In this document: in pieces, positions 11,563 to 21,650 of the stretch
Position numbering within the stretch: position 1 is the first letter of the stretch
Layout of the letters: each line of letters opens with the position of its first letter
Made by a program: the position numbers and the translations under genes
Source of the DNA: Sipunculus nudus
Lineage: Eukaryota > Annelida > Sipuncula > Golfingiida > Sipunculidae
Direction: 5' to 3'
Assembly (NCBI GenBank): GCA_026874595.1
Contig: CM049312.1
Span: 50,719,429 to 50,783,428, forward strand
DNA: 64,000 nucleotides
The notes under the pieces: model-generated
The model's database searches: none
Told to the model about the DNA's origin: nothing
The model's input: only the letters and a program-made list of their open reading frames with translations

Positions 11563-12381
11563 ATGATAAGCAACTTATCAGGTCTGTGCGGTAACGTTAC
11601 TTACGAGTTAGAGCGTTGCAATCAATGCCATCTAACGCGCGTAAGTTGGCAAGGCCGAGGCTACAGCCTGTACAGGCTTCCAGCAATGGCTGACAGGCCG
11701 TATAATCAGCAAGGGGCTGACAGGCCGTGTAATCAGCAAGGGGCTGACAGGCCGTGTAATCAGCAAGGGGCTGACAGGCCGTGTAATCAGCAAGGGGCTG
11801 ACAGGCCATGTAAACAGCAAGGGGCTGACAGGCCGTGTAATCAGCAAGGGGCTGACAGGCCGTGTTATCAGCAAGGGGCTGACAGGCCGTGTAATCAGCA
11901 AGGGGCTGACAGGCCGTATAATCAGCAAGGGGCTGACAGGCTGTGTAATCAGCAAGGGGCTGACAGGCCGTGTCATCAGCAAGGGGCTGACAGGCCGTGT
12001 AATCAGCAAGGGGCTGACCTGGTCAGTGAGATCATCAGCAGTATGGACACTCAGACTGATAGATATTGCCTGTCATCAAACAATGCTTTAAAAGAGCATG
12101 CAATCAAAAAGAGCCGCGAAAATCGCGGTCAGAGGGCAAAGGCCAAAGTAAGGTCAAAATGGACCCCAAAAATGACAAACGGGACAATTCCAAGCAGGGG
12201 GCCAAGCGTCAGCAAAAGAAAGGATACAGCTATCCATCCACCCAAGGTGACCAAATGTGTAAATACACCACAGTTGGCGCAACCGGTAGCCGTTACAGCT
12301 CCTACAGCCAGCACTAGTAAGTATACAAGCCACAGAAGCCGAAACAGCCCCAGAATCCCCAAGCGGAAACGAGGCTATTAA
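11563..12381 (+). CDS. DIRS-like ORF1 (gag-like) with internal 9-residue repeats
   Basis: An intact 272-codon frame in the position of DIRS ORF1, about 130 bases inside the left terminus. Residues from about 43 to 150 are twelve tandem copies of a 9-residue unit (ADRPCNQQG) encoded by a 27-bp DNA repeat at 11689-12017. The C-terminal third is basic (RGQRAKAKVRSK, PKRKRGY), as expected of a nucleic-acid-binding gag-like protein. No zinc knuckle is visible. Because 27 is a multiple of 3, copy number can change without breaking the frame. Function is inferred from position only; a de novo frame created by the minisatellite is the alternative. Confidence 0.5.
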   Translation: MISNLSGLCGNVTYELERCNQCHLTRVSWQGRGYSLYRLPAMADRPYNQQGADRPCNQQGADRPCNQQGADRPCNQQGADRPCKQQGADRPCNQQGADRPCYQQGADRPCNQQGADRPYNQQGADRLCNQQGADRPCHQQGADRPCNQQGADLVSEIISSMDTQTDRYCLSSNNALKEHAIKKSRENRGQRAKAKVRSKWTPKMTNGTIPSRGPSVSKRKDTAIHPPKVTKCVNTPQLAQPVAVTAPTASTSKYTSHRSRNSPRIPKRKRGY

Positions 12382-12603
12382 GCCTTCCCAGCATGCTAAT
12401 GAGGCTAGCCCTCGTGAAAAAGAGGCTAGGAATACCCCTTCCCAGACTGCGCCATAGGGAAATTCCTCGACGGTTGACAATTTGTTACAAGCGTTATCAG
12501 ATGCGCTTAAAACCAAGGAACAGTGTAGTGCTCCTGTTGACAACAAGCTAGCTGAGAAAAAAATAAACCACTCATGTCAACAGGCGACCTCATGTGACAA
12601 GAT

Positions 12604-12960
12604 GTTGCATTTAAACCTGACCCCGATGCTGTGGCTATTGATGCTTTCTCTGTTCCGTGGAATAATTACAGTCTCCGCTATATCTTCTGTCCTTTCAGCT
12701 TTATCCCTGCTGCATTGAAGAAAATTCGTGAAGAGAAAGCAGAGGTACTGATGACCATCCCATGCTGGCCAACACAAGTCTGGTACGCAACCATGCACAA
12801 CCTTCTATGGGCTCCACCGCTACCCCTCCGGTAACAAACAGACTTGCTGACACTGCCCTTCAAGCCAGGATATGTGCACCCTTTGCTGAAAAAAATAAAC
12901 TTGATGGCATGTTGGTTATCAGGGAAAATTTCCACAAAAAACTGCTTTACTAATAGGACA
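12604..12960 (+). pseudogene. DIRS RNase H C-terminal remnant
   Basis: The frame through 12604-12834 reads FKPDPDAVAIDAF, then PFSFIPAALKKI, then PCWPTQVWYA. This is the pattern (DPDA-DAF, PPFSLI, P-W-TQ-WYP) that follows the RNase H domain of DIRS elements. It continues after a frame change as LLTLPFKPGYVHPL at about 12842-12885. An in-frame stop lies just upstream and no reverse transcriptase motif is seen, so the 5' part of the polyprotein is lost, probably by internal deletion between 12381 and 12604. Confidence 0.7.
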
Positions 12961-13215
12961 GTGAACATTCTCTTGGATTCTTGGAGATCAACAACAAAAA
13001 AGCAATATAATGTTTATCTTAAAAAGTGGTTTATTTATGCTGAGGACAATCACATCAGTGCACTTTCTCCAACATTATCACACATTCTGGATTCCCTAGC
13101 CTCATTGTTTGAACAAGGTTTAAGTTACAGTGCATTAAACACTGCAAGGTCAGCCTTGTCTTCACTTGTGTACATACAGGGTAAACCAGTTGGCTCTCAC
13201 CCTCTTGTAATTTGA
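12961..13215 (+). pseudogene. Tyrosine recombinase N-terminal (core-binding) part
   Basis: The frame reads RTVNILLDSWRSTTKKQYNV, then YLKKWFIYAEDN and a helical stretch SALNTARSALSSLVYIQGK, typical of the SAM-like N-terminal domain of phage-integrase-type recombinases. It follows the RNase H tail, as in DIRS polyproteins. It stops at 13215; the catalytic part continues in another frame. Confidence 0.75.
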
Positions 13216-13277
13216 CTTTTGAAAGTTTTGAAAGGTGTATTTGAAAAAAGACCTTGCTTGCCTAAATACACCTTTAT

Positions 13278-13874
13278 TTGGGATGTAGGATTACTTCTGA
13301 CTTTTTGCAGAGTTTGCACCCTTTAGTTAGTTTGAGTTTAAAACAGCTGACATTTAAATTAGTAGCTCTGATAGCATTAGCTACAGCACAGAGATCTCAG
13401 ACCATTTATCAACTCAAAACAGATTGCATGAATATCCAGAATGATGCAGTTGTGTTTTACATAGAAACACTTATTAAACAGTCAAGACCAAATAGAAAAT
13501 AGTTCTGCCACATGTCACAGACAATGATCATTTATGCCCTGTGTCCACCCTGTTACATTATTTACAGCGCACAAATCCTTACAGAAAGACACACATGCCT
13601 TTTCTTAGTTACTTGAAACCCTTTCAGGCAGTGTCAAAAAACAATATCCAGATGGATAAAAACTGTTCTGCACTTGTCAGGAATTGACATTAATCAGTTT
13701 TCAGCACACAGTACTCATGCAGCAGCTACTAGCAAAGCAAATAAAAACTCTGTATCATTGGACTTGATTCTGAAAACAGCTGGATGGTCAAATGCTGGCA
13801 CATTCAGCAAATTCTACAATAAAAACACCAGAGATGAAAGCACACATGTATTTGCACACACCGTAATCAGTTAA
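13278..13874 (+). pseudogene. Tyrosine recombinase catalytic domain, broken
   Basis: Two frames carry the catalytic motifs. At 13278-13502 is LVALIALATAQRSQTIYQLK, with the first conserved Arg (in AQRS). At 13674-13874 is FSAHSTHAAATS, then ILKTAGWSNAGTFSKFYNK, which holds the His of the HxxR box and the nucleophile Tyr. The second Arg of HxxR is His here (HSTH in place of HSTR), which should abolish activity even without the frame breaks at about 13216-13277 and 13503-13673. The flanking inverted terminus begins 85 bases downstream. Confidence 0.8.
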
Positions 13875-13999
13875 ATATGCAGTGTTGTTTAGAAATAAAA
13901 ATTTGTTTACTTTACTGTTGTGTTTATCCATTCATGTTCATGCCTAGGTTCTTTAAAGTCTCATGTGATCTTGTATGCAAATGAAGGTGGTAGAATTTA

Positions 14000-15053
14000 A
14001 CTAGAATATCAGCAGAAGCTGACAAAAGCCCTCAGCCAAAAGAACAGTGTTTAAAGGTGGTAACAGTAACAAGTACTAAATATCTGTTCTCACATGTATG
14101 TATATCTGCACATGTCTCAGTTATAAATTTAAACTGGAGAGGAATGTACCATGATTCATAATTAATCCACCAAATGCTTCCTGAAAAATAAGCTTCTAAG
14201 TTTTATTCTATTATAAGCTCTATGACCTTGAAAAGTAGGTCAAGGTCACCCATCTTTGAACTTGACCAAGATTTTGTCGATATACATCTTCACCAAAGAA
14301 ATAAAATTCCTATTGTGAATCCTTTTAGAGATATCTCACTCACAAGGCCAAAGTTGAAAAATCCAAGAAAAATTCATTAAAAATCAGAAATTGTAGGTGG
14401 CACCCCCAAACTTGTGCAGCAGTTACAGACCATCAGTCCCTATGATCATAGTAAGTATTGTGAAAATCCACCCAATGGTTCCTGAGAAATAAGCTTCTAA
14501 ATGTTTTTTCTATAATCAGCTCTGAAACGTAGAAAAATAGGTCAAGGTCACCCATCTTCGAACTTGACCGAGATTTTGTCAATATACATCTTCACCATAA
14601 AAATAAAATTCCTACGGTGAATCCTTTTAGAGATATCCCGCTCACAAGCCCAAAGTTGAAAAATCTGATAAAAATTCATAAAAAAATCAGAAATTGTAGG
14701 TGGCGCCACCAAACTTGTGTAGCAGGTACAGACTATCAGTCCAAATAATCATAGTAAGTTTTATGAAAATCCACCAAATGGTTCCTGAGTAATAAGCATC
14801 TAAGTGTTTTTCTATAATCAGCTCTAAAATGTAGAAAAATAGGTCAAGGTCACCCATCTTCGAACTTGACCGAGATTTTGTCGATATACATCTGTACCGA
14901 GGAAATAAAATTCTGACGGTGAATCCTTTTCCAGATATCCCGCTCACAAGGTAAAATTTATTGGACGCCAGACGGACGGACGGACGGACAGAAGGACGGA
15001 CGGACAGCTTGGGTGATGACAATAGCCCATCAGCCTAAGGGCTGAGGGCTAAA
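14000..15053 (+). mobile_element. Hairpin-ended element, family 2, copy 1 (complete)
   Basis: The left end ACTAGAATATCAGCAGAAGC contains the hairpin TCAGC-AGAA-GCTGA and then AAAGCCCTCAGCC. The right end is (ACGG)n at about 14974-15005, then the hairpin AGCCCATCAGCC-TAA-GGGCTGAGGGCT ending CTAA at 15052. The left word AGCCCTCAGCC is thus present inverted in the right hairpin. The interior has three monomers of about 310 bases, each with AGGTCAAGGTCACCCATCTT and AAATTGTAGGTGGCGCC. It starts exactly at the right terminus of the DIRS relic. No coding sequence. Confidence 0.88.
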
Positions 15054-15325
15054 AATTAAACGAGACTTACCTGGAAGTTGAAGTGTGATTGTAATTCTAC
15101 CACCTGAAATTTGCATACAGAGATTACATGCCCAATACCCTACCCATCCCTTCTCTCTTTAGATTACAGTAGCATTTTTGGTACATTTGGTTGTTTTTTC
15201 CACTCACCTAGGTATTCACGTCCAAGATTGAATTCTGGGAAGCTTTGTGCATCTCTATATGCAAATTTCAGGTGGCAGAATTACAATCAAACTTCAACTT
15301 CCAGGTAAGTCTCGTTTAATTTTTA
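15051..15325. mobile_element. 275-bp foldback built from two DIRS-type termini
   Basis: AAAAATTAAACGAGACTTAC at 15051 is the exact inverse of the sequence ending at 15325. The arms stay paired for about 80 bases, through GTGATTGTAATTCTACCACC and TGAAATTTGCATA. The words TTCTACCACC, TTTGCATA and the right-arm inverse GATGCACAAAGCTTCCCAGA are shared with the left terminus of the DIRS relic (11397-11455). The centre has no coding capacity. It looks like a MITE-like derivative, or a terminus-to-terminus junction, of a DIRS relative. Confidence 0.75.
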
Positions 15326-15687
15326 AATTAAAATATACTAATAGTATCATCTGAAAAGATTTTTTTCAAATAATATAAGTTAAATAAATGATTATTAAAA
15401 TAATATTATAAAATGTATTCATGAATGCATTCAAGAATACATTTTGAAAGTATTTGCATTTGCATTCAAATAATTTCTTTTTACCTGTATAAGTATTTGT
15501 ATTGGTTTTCATGATAAAACTATTGAATTTTTGTATTTATATTCAAATACAATTATTAAGTATCCACTCAATGTCTCGTATTTATTCAGTTTCAGTCAAA
15601 TGAAACTGTTGAGAATCCAGGATATACAAATTACACAAATTTAAATAACAATCATAAGTACCTGGCTTTATGGCTTTAATTTATAAA
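15326..15687. repeat. AT-rich module shared with the 2.6-kb elements
   Basis: TTCATGAATGCATTCAAGAA, TACATTTTGAAAGTATTTGC and TGTTGAGAATCCAG match the interior of the full-length family 1 copies near 22050-22260 and 38730-38940. It is a decayed fragment of that body. No gene. Confidence 0.6.
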
Positions 15688-16144
15688 AAAAGGGACCCAT
15701 GGGTCACTGTGCCCAGCTGAAGTTGACCTTGAAGGTAAAAATCTAAGATAATATCAAACAGAGATAAAGTGTGGGAGGAAGAGGTAGTATAGGCTATGGT
15801 TGGTTTATATGATTGGTTTGTATTGATGAGCAAGAAATTGTTGCAAATAATATTTTGTGACCTGACCATGTGTTTCCTAATGTTGAAACTGAAGCATGTG
15901 AGCAGTTTGTGAACAAATGATCTGTACTAATACCATCATCATTAGTTGGCTTTTTGATTAACTATTGACAGTTCAGTAGTTTACACATTTGTTCAATTGG
16001 ATCTATTTTTTTTATAATATATATTATTAATTATATGTATTTTTTATTTTATGAAATGTAAACAGTTGAAATATAACTAATGTCCCTAGTCTCTGTATTA
16101 TGATAGTGTATATACATAGGATTTTCAATGCTTTCAGGATAAAA
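15688..16144 (+). mobile_element. Family 1 head with body shared with 8666-9060
   Basis: AAGGGACCCATGGGTCACTG at 15690 followed by CCCAGCTGA is the family 1 left end. The next 380 bases match 8690-9060. It ends without a tail, cut by the family 2 element that starts at 16145. Confidence 0.7.
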
Positions 16145-16904
16145 ACTAGAATATCAGCAGAAGCTGACAAAATCCCTCTGCCAACAAGTGTTTATAGGTG
16201 GTAACAGTAACAAGTACAAAATATTTGTTCTCTCATTGATGTATATCTGTACATGTCTCAGTTATAAATTTAAACTGGAGAGGTATGTACAATGTTTCAA
16301 TACAATCAACCAAATGCTTTTAGATGATTTCCTGCTCACAAGGCCAAAGTTGAAAAATTCTATAAAAAAAATCATTAAAAATCAGGAATTGTAGGTGGTG
16401 CCCCCAAACTTGTGCAGCAAGTACAGACCATCATTCCCAATGATAATTGTAAGTTTTGTGAAAATCCACCAAATGGTTCCTGAGAATTAAGCTTCTAAGT
16501 GTTTTTCTATAATCAGCTCTAAAACGTAGAAAAATAGGTCATGGTCACCCATCTTCGAACTTGACTGAGATTTTGTCGATATACATCATCACCGAAGAAA
16601 TAAAATTCCTACGGTGAATCCTTTTAGAGATATCTTGCTCACAAGGCCAAAGTTGAAAAATCTGATAAAAGTTCAATATAAATCAGAAATTGTAGGTGGC
16701 ACCACCAAACTTGTGCAGCAGGTTCAGACAATCAGTCCCAATGACCATAGGAAAGTTTTGTGAAAATCCACCCAATGGTTCCTGAGAAATAAGCTTCTAA
16801 GTGATTATCTATAATCAGCTCTAAAATTTAGAAAAGTAGGTCAATGTCACCCATCTTCAAACTTGACCGAGATTTTGTCGATATACATCTTCACCGAAGA
16901 AATA
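16145..16904 (+). mobile_element. Family 2, copy 2, missing its right end
   Basis: Starts ACTAGAATATCAGCAGAAGC like the other family 2 copies, has the CCTCTGCC word and two to three 310-base monomers, and stops at 16904 in mid-monomer, exactly where a family 4 head (ACAAGGCCTACAGG) begins. The right hairpin is absent, so the later insertion or recombination removed it. Confidence 0.8.
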
Positions 16905-17430
16905 ACAAGGCCTACAGGCCTAATGCAAACCTTTGCATTGGGAAATACACCAGGTATAATGCTTCAATGCTGGACCATAACTTTTTATGTATATAAACAA
17001 TGCAAGTACTAAACATTTTGAATAAGAAACAATTACACAAACATCACTGCTGAAATTCAGGCATGGGTGCACACAATACAAACATGACTGTAGCTGGCAC
17101 CACCAGTCTGGTATACAACGAAGGTATCAGAGATATATACATATGCCCAATTTCAGACTGATATATCAAACCCCTCCTGAGAAATAAGCAGGGAAACACA
17201 CTGTGCAAAAATCATTGTAGGTGGCACCACCAGTCTTGTATACAACAAAGCTATTCGATATGTATAAATATGCCCAATTTCAGGCTGATATATCAAATTC
17301 CTCTGTAGAAATAAGCAGGCACACATACACTGTGCAAAAGTCAAAGTAGGTGGCGACACCTGTCTTGTGAACAAGAAAGCCATCAAAGACACATACAGGT
17401 CATAATATATTAGGCCAATACATCAAACTT
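16905..17430 (+). mobile_element. Family 4 head with GGTGGC-monomers
   Basis: ACAAGGCCTACAGGCCTAAT opens with the palindromic AGGCCT words, followed by ATACACCAGGTATAATGCTT, shared with 52540 and 2553. Three monomers with GGTGGCACCACCAGTCTTGT and a phrase CCCAATTTCAGGCTGATATA follow. No right hairpin identified. Confidence 0.6.
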
Positions 17431-18010
17431 ACCTTGAGTCTGACGCATGGGGCTGACCAAGCTTAGGTGAGAAAGGCTACTGCACTGAGTGAACTCATGA
17501 CCTGCACCTGGCTAGAATGAGTGAACTTTTGACCTGTACCGAGCTGCACTAAGAGAACTCTTGACCTGTTGCATAATCTGACACAGTTGGCAGTCTGCAA
17601 AAGCTATAAATAGATCCAGACTGAACTTTGGTGCCAAATCTGATGCAGTTGGCAGTCTGCCAAAGCTATTAACAGATCCAGAATGACCTTTGGTCTGTTG
17701 CAAAATCTGAATTAGTAGCCACACCATTGCATAAGCTAACAGATTGGCTCCACATGCAGCCCTGAGGGGCATGACACACATGAGGGGATCACATGATACT
17801 CATGAGGTGATCACATGCTACCTATGAGGTGATCACATGGTGCCAATGAGGTGTTCACATGTCACCCATGAGGTGATCACATGCCTTGTGCTTGGCTGCA
17901 CTGATTGAACTCTTGACCTTTATCTGGCTGCACTGAATGAACTCTTGATCTGTTGCCCAAACTGAAACAGTTGGCAGTTTCTCAACCTATAAATTAAAGA
18001 TACAGACACA
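17431..18010. repeat. Local tandem repeats, including a 22-bp array at 17781-17892
   Basis: Blocks with GTGAACTCTTGACCTGTTGC and AGTTGGCAGTCTGC recur three or four times at irregular spacing. At 17781-17892 about five 22-bp units GAGGTGATCACATG plus 8 variable bases occur, each centred on TGATCA. The 89-codon minus-strand frame at 17512-17781 is not convincing. Nothing else recognised here. Confidence 0.75.
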
Positions 18011-18289
18011 ATCTTGGCCTGTTGGTAAATCTGTTTACACATACTGAAAGAGTTTGGCTAAAATGTGGGGGTTTTTTTCAAGATGACATATTCAAAATTT
18101 TTTTATCAAAATATCAAGAATAATAAAAGATGCAGTCCTTTTATTGTTAAAGGTCCAATAATTCTGCCAAAAATCATTCAAGTAAACTTGAACAAAGGCC
18201 ACCTAGGAATAATTTTTGTGCAATGTTACAGAAGTTATAATTGAAACAATAATTTTGTAGAGGAACACTATTGAGGACTGCAATAGTGT

Positions 18290-18688
18290 TAACAGGGAAA
18301 AAAACGTGCCATAGCCAAAGTTTCAGGTATTGATTTTTTATTTATGCTAATAACTTAAAAAATTTGTTAAATTCATATCTAATTTTGGGTTAACAATTGA
18401 ATCTTGATTTAATGAAGTTATATCCCAGAAATTATATCCCAGAAAAAAAGTCCCCAGCTTCAGCAATTCTCATGTTAAGTGAGAAAATTTGTTTCCTGAT
18501 TTTTAACAAGTGACCCATGGGTCATGACGCTCAGCTGACTGGGAAGAGATTCGCTAAAGGAAATTTTATCATCAGAATGGTAGTATATACCCATTCAACT
18601 GAAGCATCAAACAGATTAACCAACAGGCCAAGATTTAGTCTGTATTTATATATCTCAAAAATAGAGAAAAAATGTGTAAACTTTAAAA
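18290..18688 (+). mobile_element. Module A fragment, then a family 1 head
   Basis: 18297-18505 is part of module A (AAACGTGCCATAGCCAAAGT, AATTCATATCTAATTTTGGG). It is interrupted at 18506 by ACAAGTGACCCATGGGTCAT, a family 1 head whose following body (GGAAATTTTATCATCAGAAT, CCATTCAACTG) is shared with 62845-62915. That body is then cut by the family 3 element at 18689. Confidence 0.7.
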
Positions 18689-19870
18689 ACTAGAAATACG
18701 GGTAGCCAACAAGTGACTACATGTATCCGCCAAAATCAGAGTGGAACGGTTGAAGTGAGGCATGGATTGAGTGGCAAGGGGAAAAAAGAGTGAGGTATGT
18801 TGCATATTAGCATGGATGTCTGCAGCCTAAATGTGTGTGTAGGTTGTGCCACCTACCACAAATCCAGAAAGCTGTCCAAGTTGTATACATATGCAAAATT
18901 TTAGGCAGAAAAGTCAAACCACTACATGTATATGAGTGATTTTAGCCGACGGCAGACAAACAGACAGACGCTGTGCAAAAATGGTTGCAGGTGGCCCCTC
19001 CAGTTTTGTGTATGATCAAGACCTATGTGAGATCTGTACACATGCAAAATTTTGGCCCTATCGTTCAAACGGTTCCCGGGATATGAGCTCGGATGTCTGC
19101 AGCATAAACTAGAATGTAGGTGGCGCCACCTGTCATAAAATCAAGAAAGCTATCCAGGGTGTATAAAACTGCAAAATTTTTGGCAGATATGTCAAACCAC
19201 TGCCGAGATATGGGTGACATTATCCCACGGCAGAAAACAGACAGACGCTGTGCAAAAATGGTTGCAGGTGGCGCCACCAGTTTTGCGTATGATAAACAGC
19301 TATGTGAGATCTATACTCATGCAAAATTTTGGCCCAATTGGTCAAACGGTTCCTGAGATATGAGCTTGGATGTGATCAGCGTGAACGTGAATGTAGGTGG
19401 CGCCATCTGTCATAAAATCAAGAAAGCTATCCTGGATGTATATGCATGCCGAAGTTTTAGGTGAATTAGTCAATTCACTGCAGAGATATGAATGATTTTA
19501 ACCCAAGGCAGATGAACAGATGGACACTGTGCAAACATGGTTACAGGTGGCACCACCATTTTTGTGTATGTTATAAAGCAATCCAAGGGCTGTATTTGTA
19601 TAAATTTTATTTCCTGATTGGTCAATCGGTTCCCGAGATATGAGGGTTTATGTGTGGAAACAGATGTACAAATGGACGCTGGATAGAGGGGAAAGGTCAG
19701 AGGTCAACACAAATTGGTTAGGCACTAGTTCACATGTAACTCGATAATTGGTGTAAGTTTCGGAAAAATCGGTCCATTTTTCTCAGAGGAGCTCTCTGGA
19801 AACAAAGTGGCGGTGGCGGAGGAACCCGGTCAAAAACATAGTATCTGCAAAACTTCGTTTTGGAGGATAC
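18689..19870 (+). mobile_element. Hairpin-ended element, family 3, copy 2 (complete)
   Basis: The left end ACTAGAAATACGGGTAGCCA has the hairpin TAG-CCAACAAGTGA-CTA region, then TGTATCCGCCAAAATCAGAG. The right hairpin 19841-19870 pairs GTATCTGCAAAAC with GTTTTGGAGGATAC. Interior monomers of about 150-180 bases contain perfect GGTGGCGCCACC palindromes at 19119 and 19267. The subterminal sequence CGGCGGTGGC-like plus ACCCGGTCAAAAACATAG is shared with the copy ending at 58688. Confidence 0.85.
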
Positions 19871-21247
19871 AAAAATACAGGTGGCTCCACCAGTCTGCAG
19901 AAACTAATAAAAACACTTAATGGTCAACATCCATGCAAAGAATCATGATGATCTCCGCATTAGTTGTTCAGATACTTCAGCTTTTGTATCTAATTGTCCA
20001 TTATTCTGAGGGATACTTCAGAGTCCTATAGCTTGAAGGATATGGGTAACAGAGACCTAATTTCAAGTTTCCACAGGCACTCTTCATGGGCCTCCTTGCA
20101 TGACAAGAATAAAGTTTCTAGGTCCAGTTGTTGCAATTTGTACCCTGTTGACAGATAACCACATCTTTAAAGGTCTCAAAAAAAGAGAAAAAAAAATTGT
20201 AAAAATTTGAAAAAAATAGAGGTGGCGCACCCAGTCTGCAGAAACTGATGGAACAGCTCATGATCAATATGTATGCCAAAAATCATGACCATCAGTGTTG
20301 TAGTTATTGAGATACTGCACTTTTTGTATCAAATTTTCCATTATTCTGGGGGGTATTTTGGAGCCATACAGCCTAACAAATATGGGTAACAGAGACCTAA
20401 TTTCAGGTTTCCTTGGAGAATTTTCATGGGTCTCCCTGTGTGTCAAGAATGAAGATTCTAGGTCCAGTTTTTATGATTTGTGCCCTGTTAACAGATGTTC
20501 ATATCTTTAAAGGTCTCAAAAATAGAGAAAAAATTTGTAAAAAAACCCGAACAAATACAGGTTGTGCCACCAGTCTGCAGGAAATGATGGAACACCTCTT
20601 GATCAATATGCATGCCAAAAATCATGACCATCAGTGATGTAGTTATTGAGATATTGAAGTTTTTGTATGAAATTTTTGACTACTCTGGGGGGTACTTTGG
20701 GGCCCCATAGCTCCAAAGATATGGGTAACAGAGACCTAATTTCTGGTTTCCATGGAGACTTTTCATAGGTCCCTCAGTTTATCGAGTATGAAGATTCTAG
20801 GTCCAGTCGTTACGATTTGTGCCTTGTTAACAGATGTTCACATTTTTAAAGGTATCAAAAATAGAGAAAAAAACTCGTAAAAAATCGAAAAATACAGGTG
20901 GCGCACCAGTCTTCAGGAACTGATGAAACATCTCATGATCAATATGTATGCCAAAAATCATGTCCATCAGTCAAGTAGTTAATGAGATATTGAAGTTTTT
21001 GTATGAAATTTTTGACTTTTCTGGGGGGTACTTTGGGGCCCCATAGCTTGAAGGATATGGGTAACAGAGACCTAATTTCTGGTTTCCAAGGAGATTTTTC
21101 ATGGACCTCTCAGAATCTCAAGTAACAAGGTTCTAGGTCCAGAGGTTACGATTTGTGCCTGGTTAACGGACAGACGGACAGACAGACGGACAGACAGACA
21201 GACAAAGAGTGATCGCTATAGCTCAGATGACTTTCAGTCAGCTGAGC
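19871..21247 (+). mobile_element. Module B: four monomers of about 340 bp, with family 1 tail
   Basis: Units begin ACAGGTGGCGCCACCAGTCT-like, followed by GCAGAAACTGATGGAACA, ATCATGACCATCAG, GGGGTACTTTGGGGCCCCAT and GGTAACAGAGACCTAATTTC. They start near 19886, 20217, 20557 and 20896. The block ends with a degenerate ACGG/AGAC run (21170-21200) and a family 1-type right hairpin at 21220-21247. It thus has a family 1 tail on a body unlike module A. It starts directly at the family 3 right end. Confidence 0.8.
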
Positions 21248-21648
21248 AAAAAATTGCATTATATTTGGGCCCATAACTTCAAAACAATACTCAATACTGA
21301 CCTAATTTTTGGTATGTTAATAGAAATTGTATGGAAGAATATGAATACTACATACGATCAAAAACAGACCAATGGTTTTGATATAAGGCAGCCTTGAAGT
21401 GTAACAATGGCTTTTTTATGGAAAACGGAGGTTTTTCCTTAATATTTCGAAGGTACGAAGTCCTAGTGACCCAATATTTGGTATGAAAGGAGATTTTGGG
21501 GACATCTTAATGTATGCAAAATTTTGGATTCATAGGTCCAACGGTTTCAAAACGTGCCCTGTTAACGGACGGATGGCCGGCCGGATGGATGGATGACAGA
21601 CAAAGGACCACAACTATAGCTCAGATGACTTATAGTCAGCTGAGCTAA
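21248..21648 (+). mobile_element. Module A fragment with family 1 tail
   Basis: Begins inside module A (GCATTATATTTGGGCCCATA), reaches AAAACGTGCCCTGTTAACGG, a short degenerate ACGG/GGCC tract and the right hairpin at 21618-21646. The next element head starts three bases later. Confidence 0.8.
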
Positions 21649-21650
21649 AA

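Larger units (their letters stand above)
11392..14000 (+). mobile_element. Degenerate DIRS-like tyrosine-recombinase retrotransposon, internally deleted
   Basis: The left terminus 11392-11432 (TTCTACCACCTTCAGTTGCA onward) and the reverse complement of 13959-14000 (TTCTACCACCTTCATTTGCA onward) match over about 41 bases with few differences. The interior holds, in order, a repeat-containing first ORF, a remnant matching the end of the DIRS RNase H region, and a broken tyrosine recombinase. This is DIRS gene content with inverted termini. The reverse transcriptase is missing and there are frame breaks, so this copy cannot act by itself. At 2.6 kb it is about half the usual DIRS length. A Crypton would also have a tyrosine recombinase but not the RNase H tail. 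Confidence 0.8.

Noticed and set aside
11597-12009. Minus-strand frames of 70 and 125 codons
   Set aside because: Shadows of the 27-bp repeat inside the plus-strand gag-like ORF; a repeat length divisible by 3 keeps all frames open.
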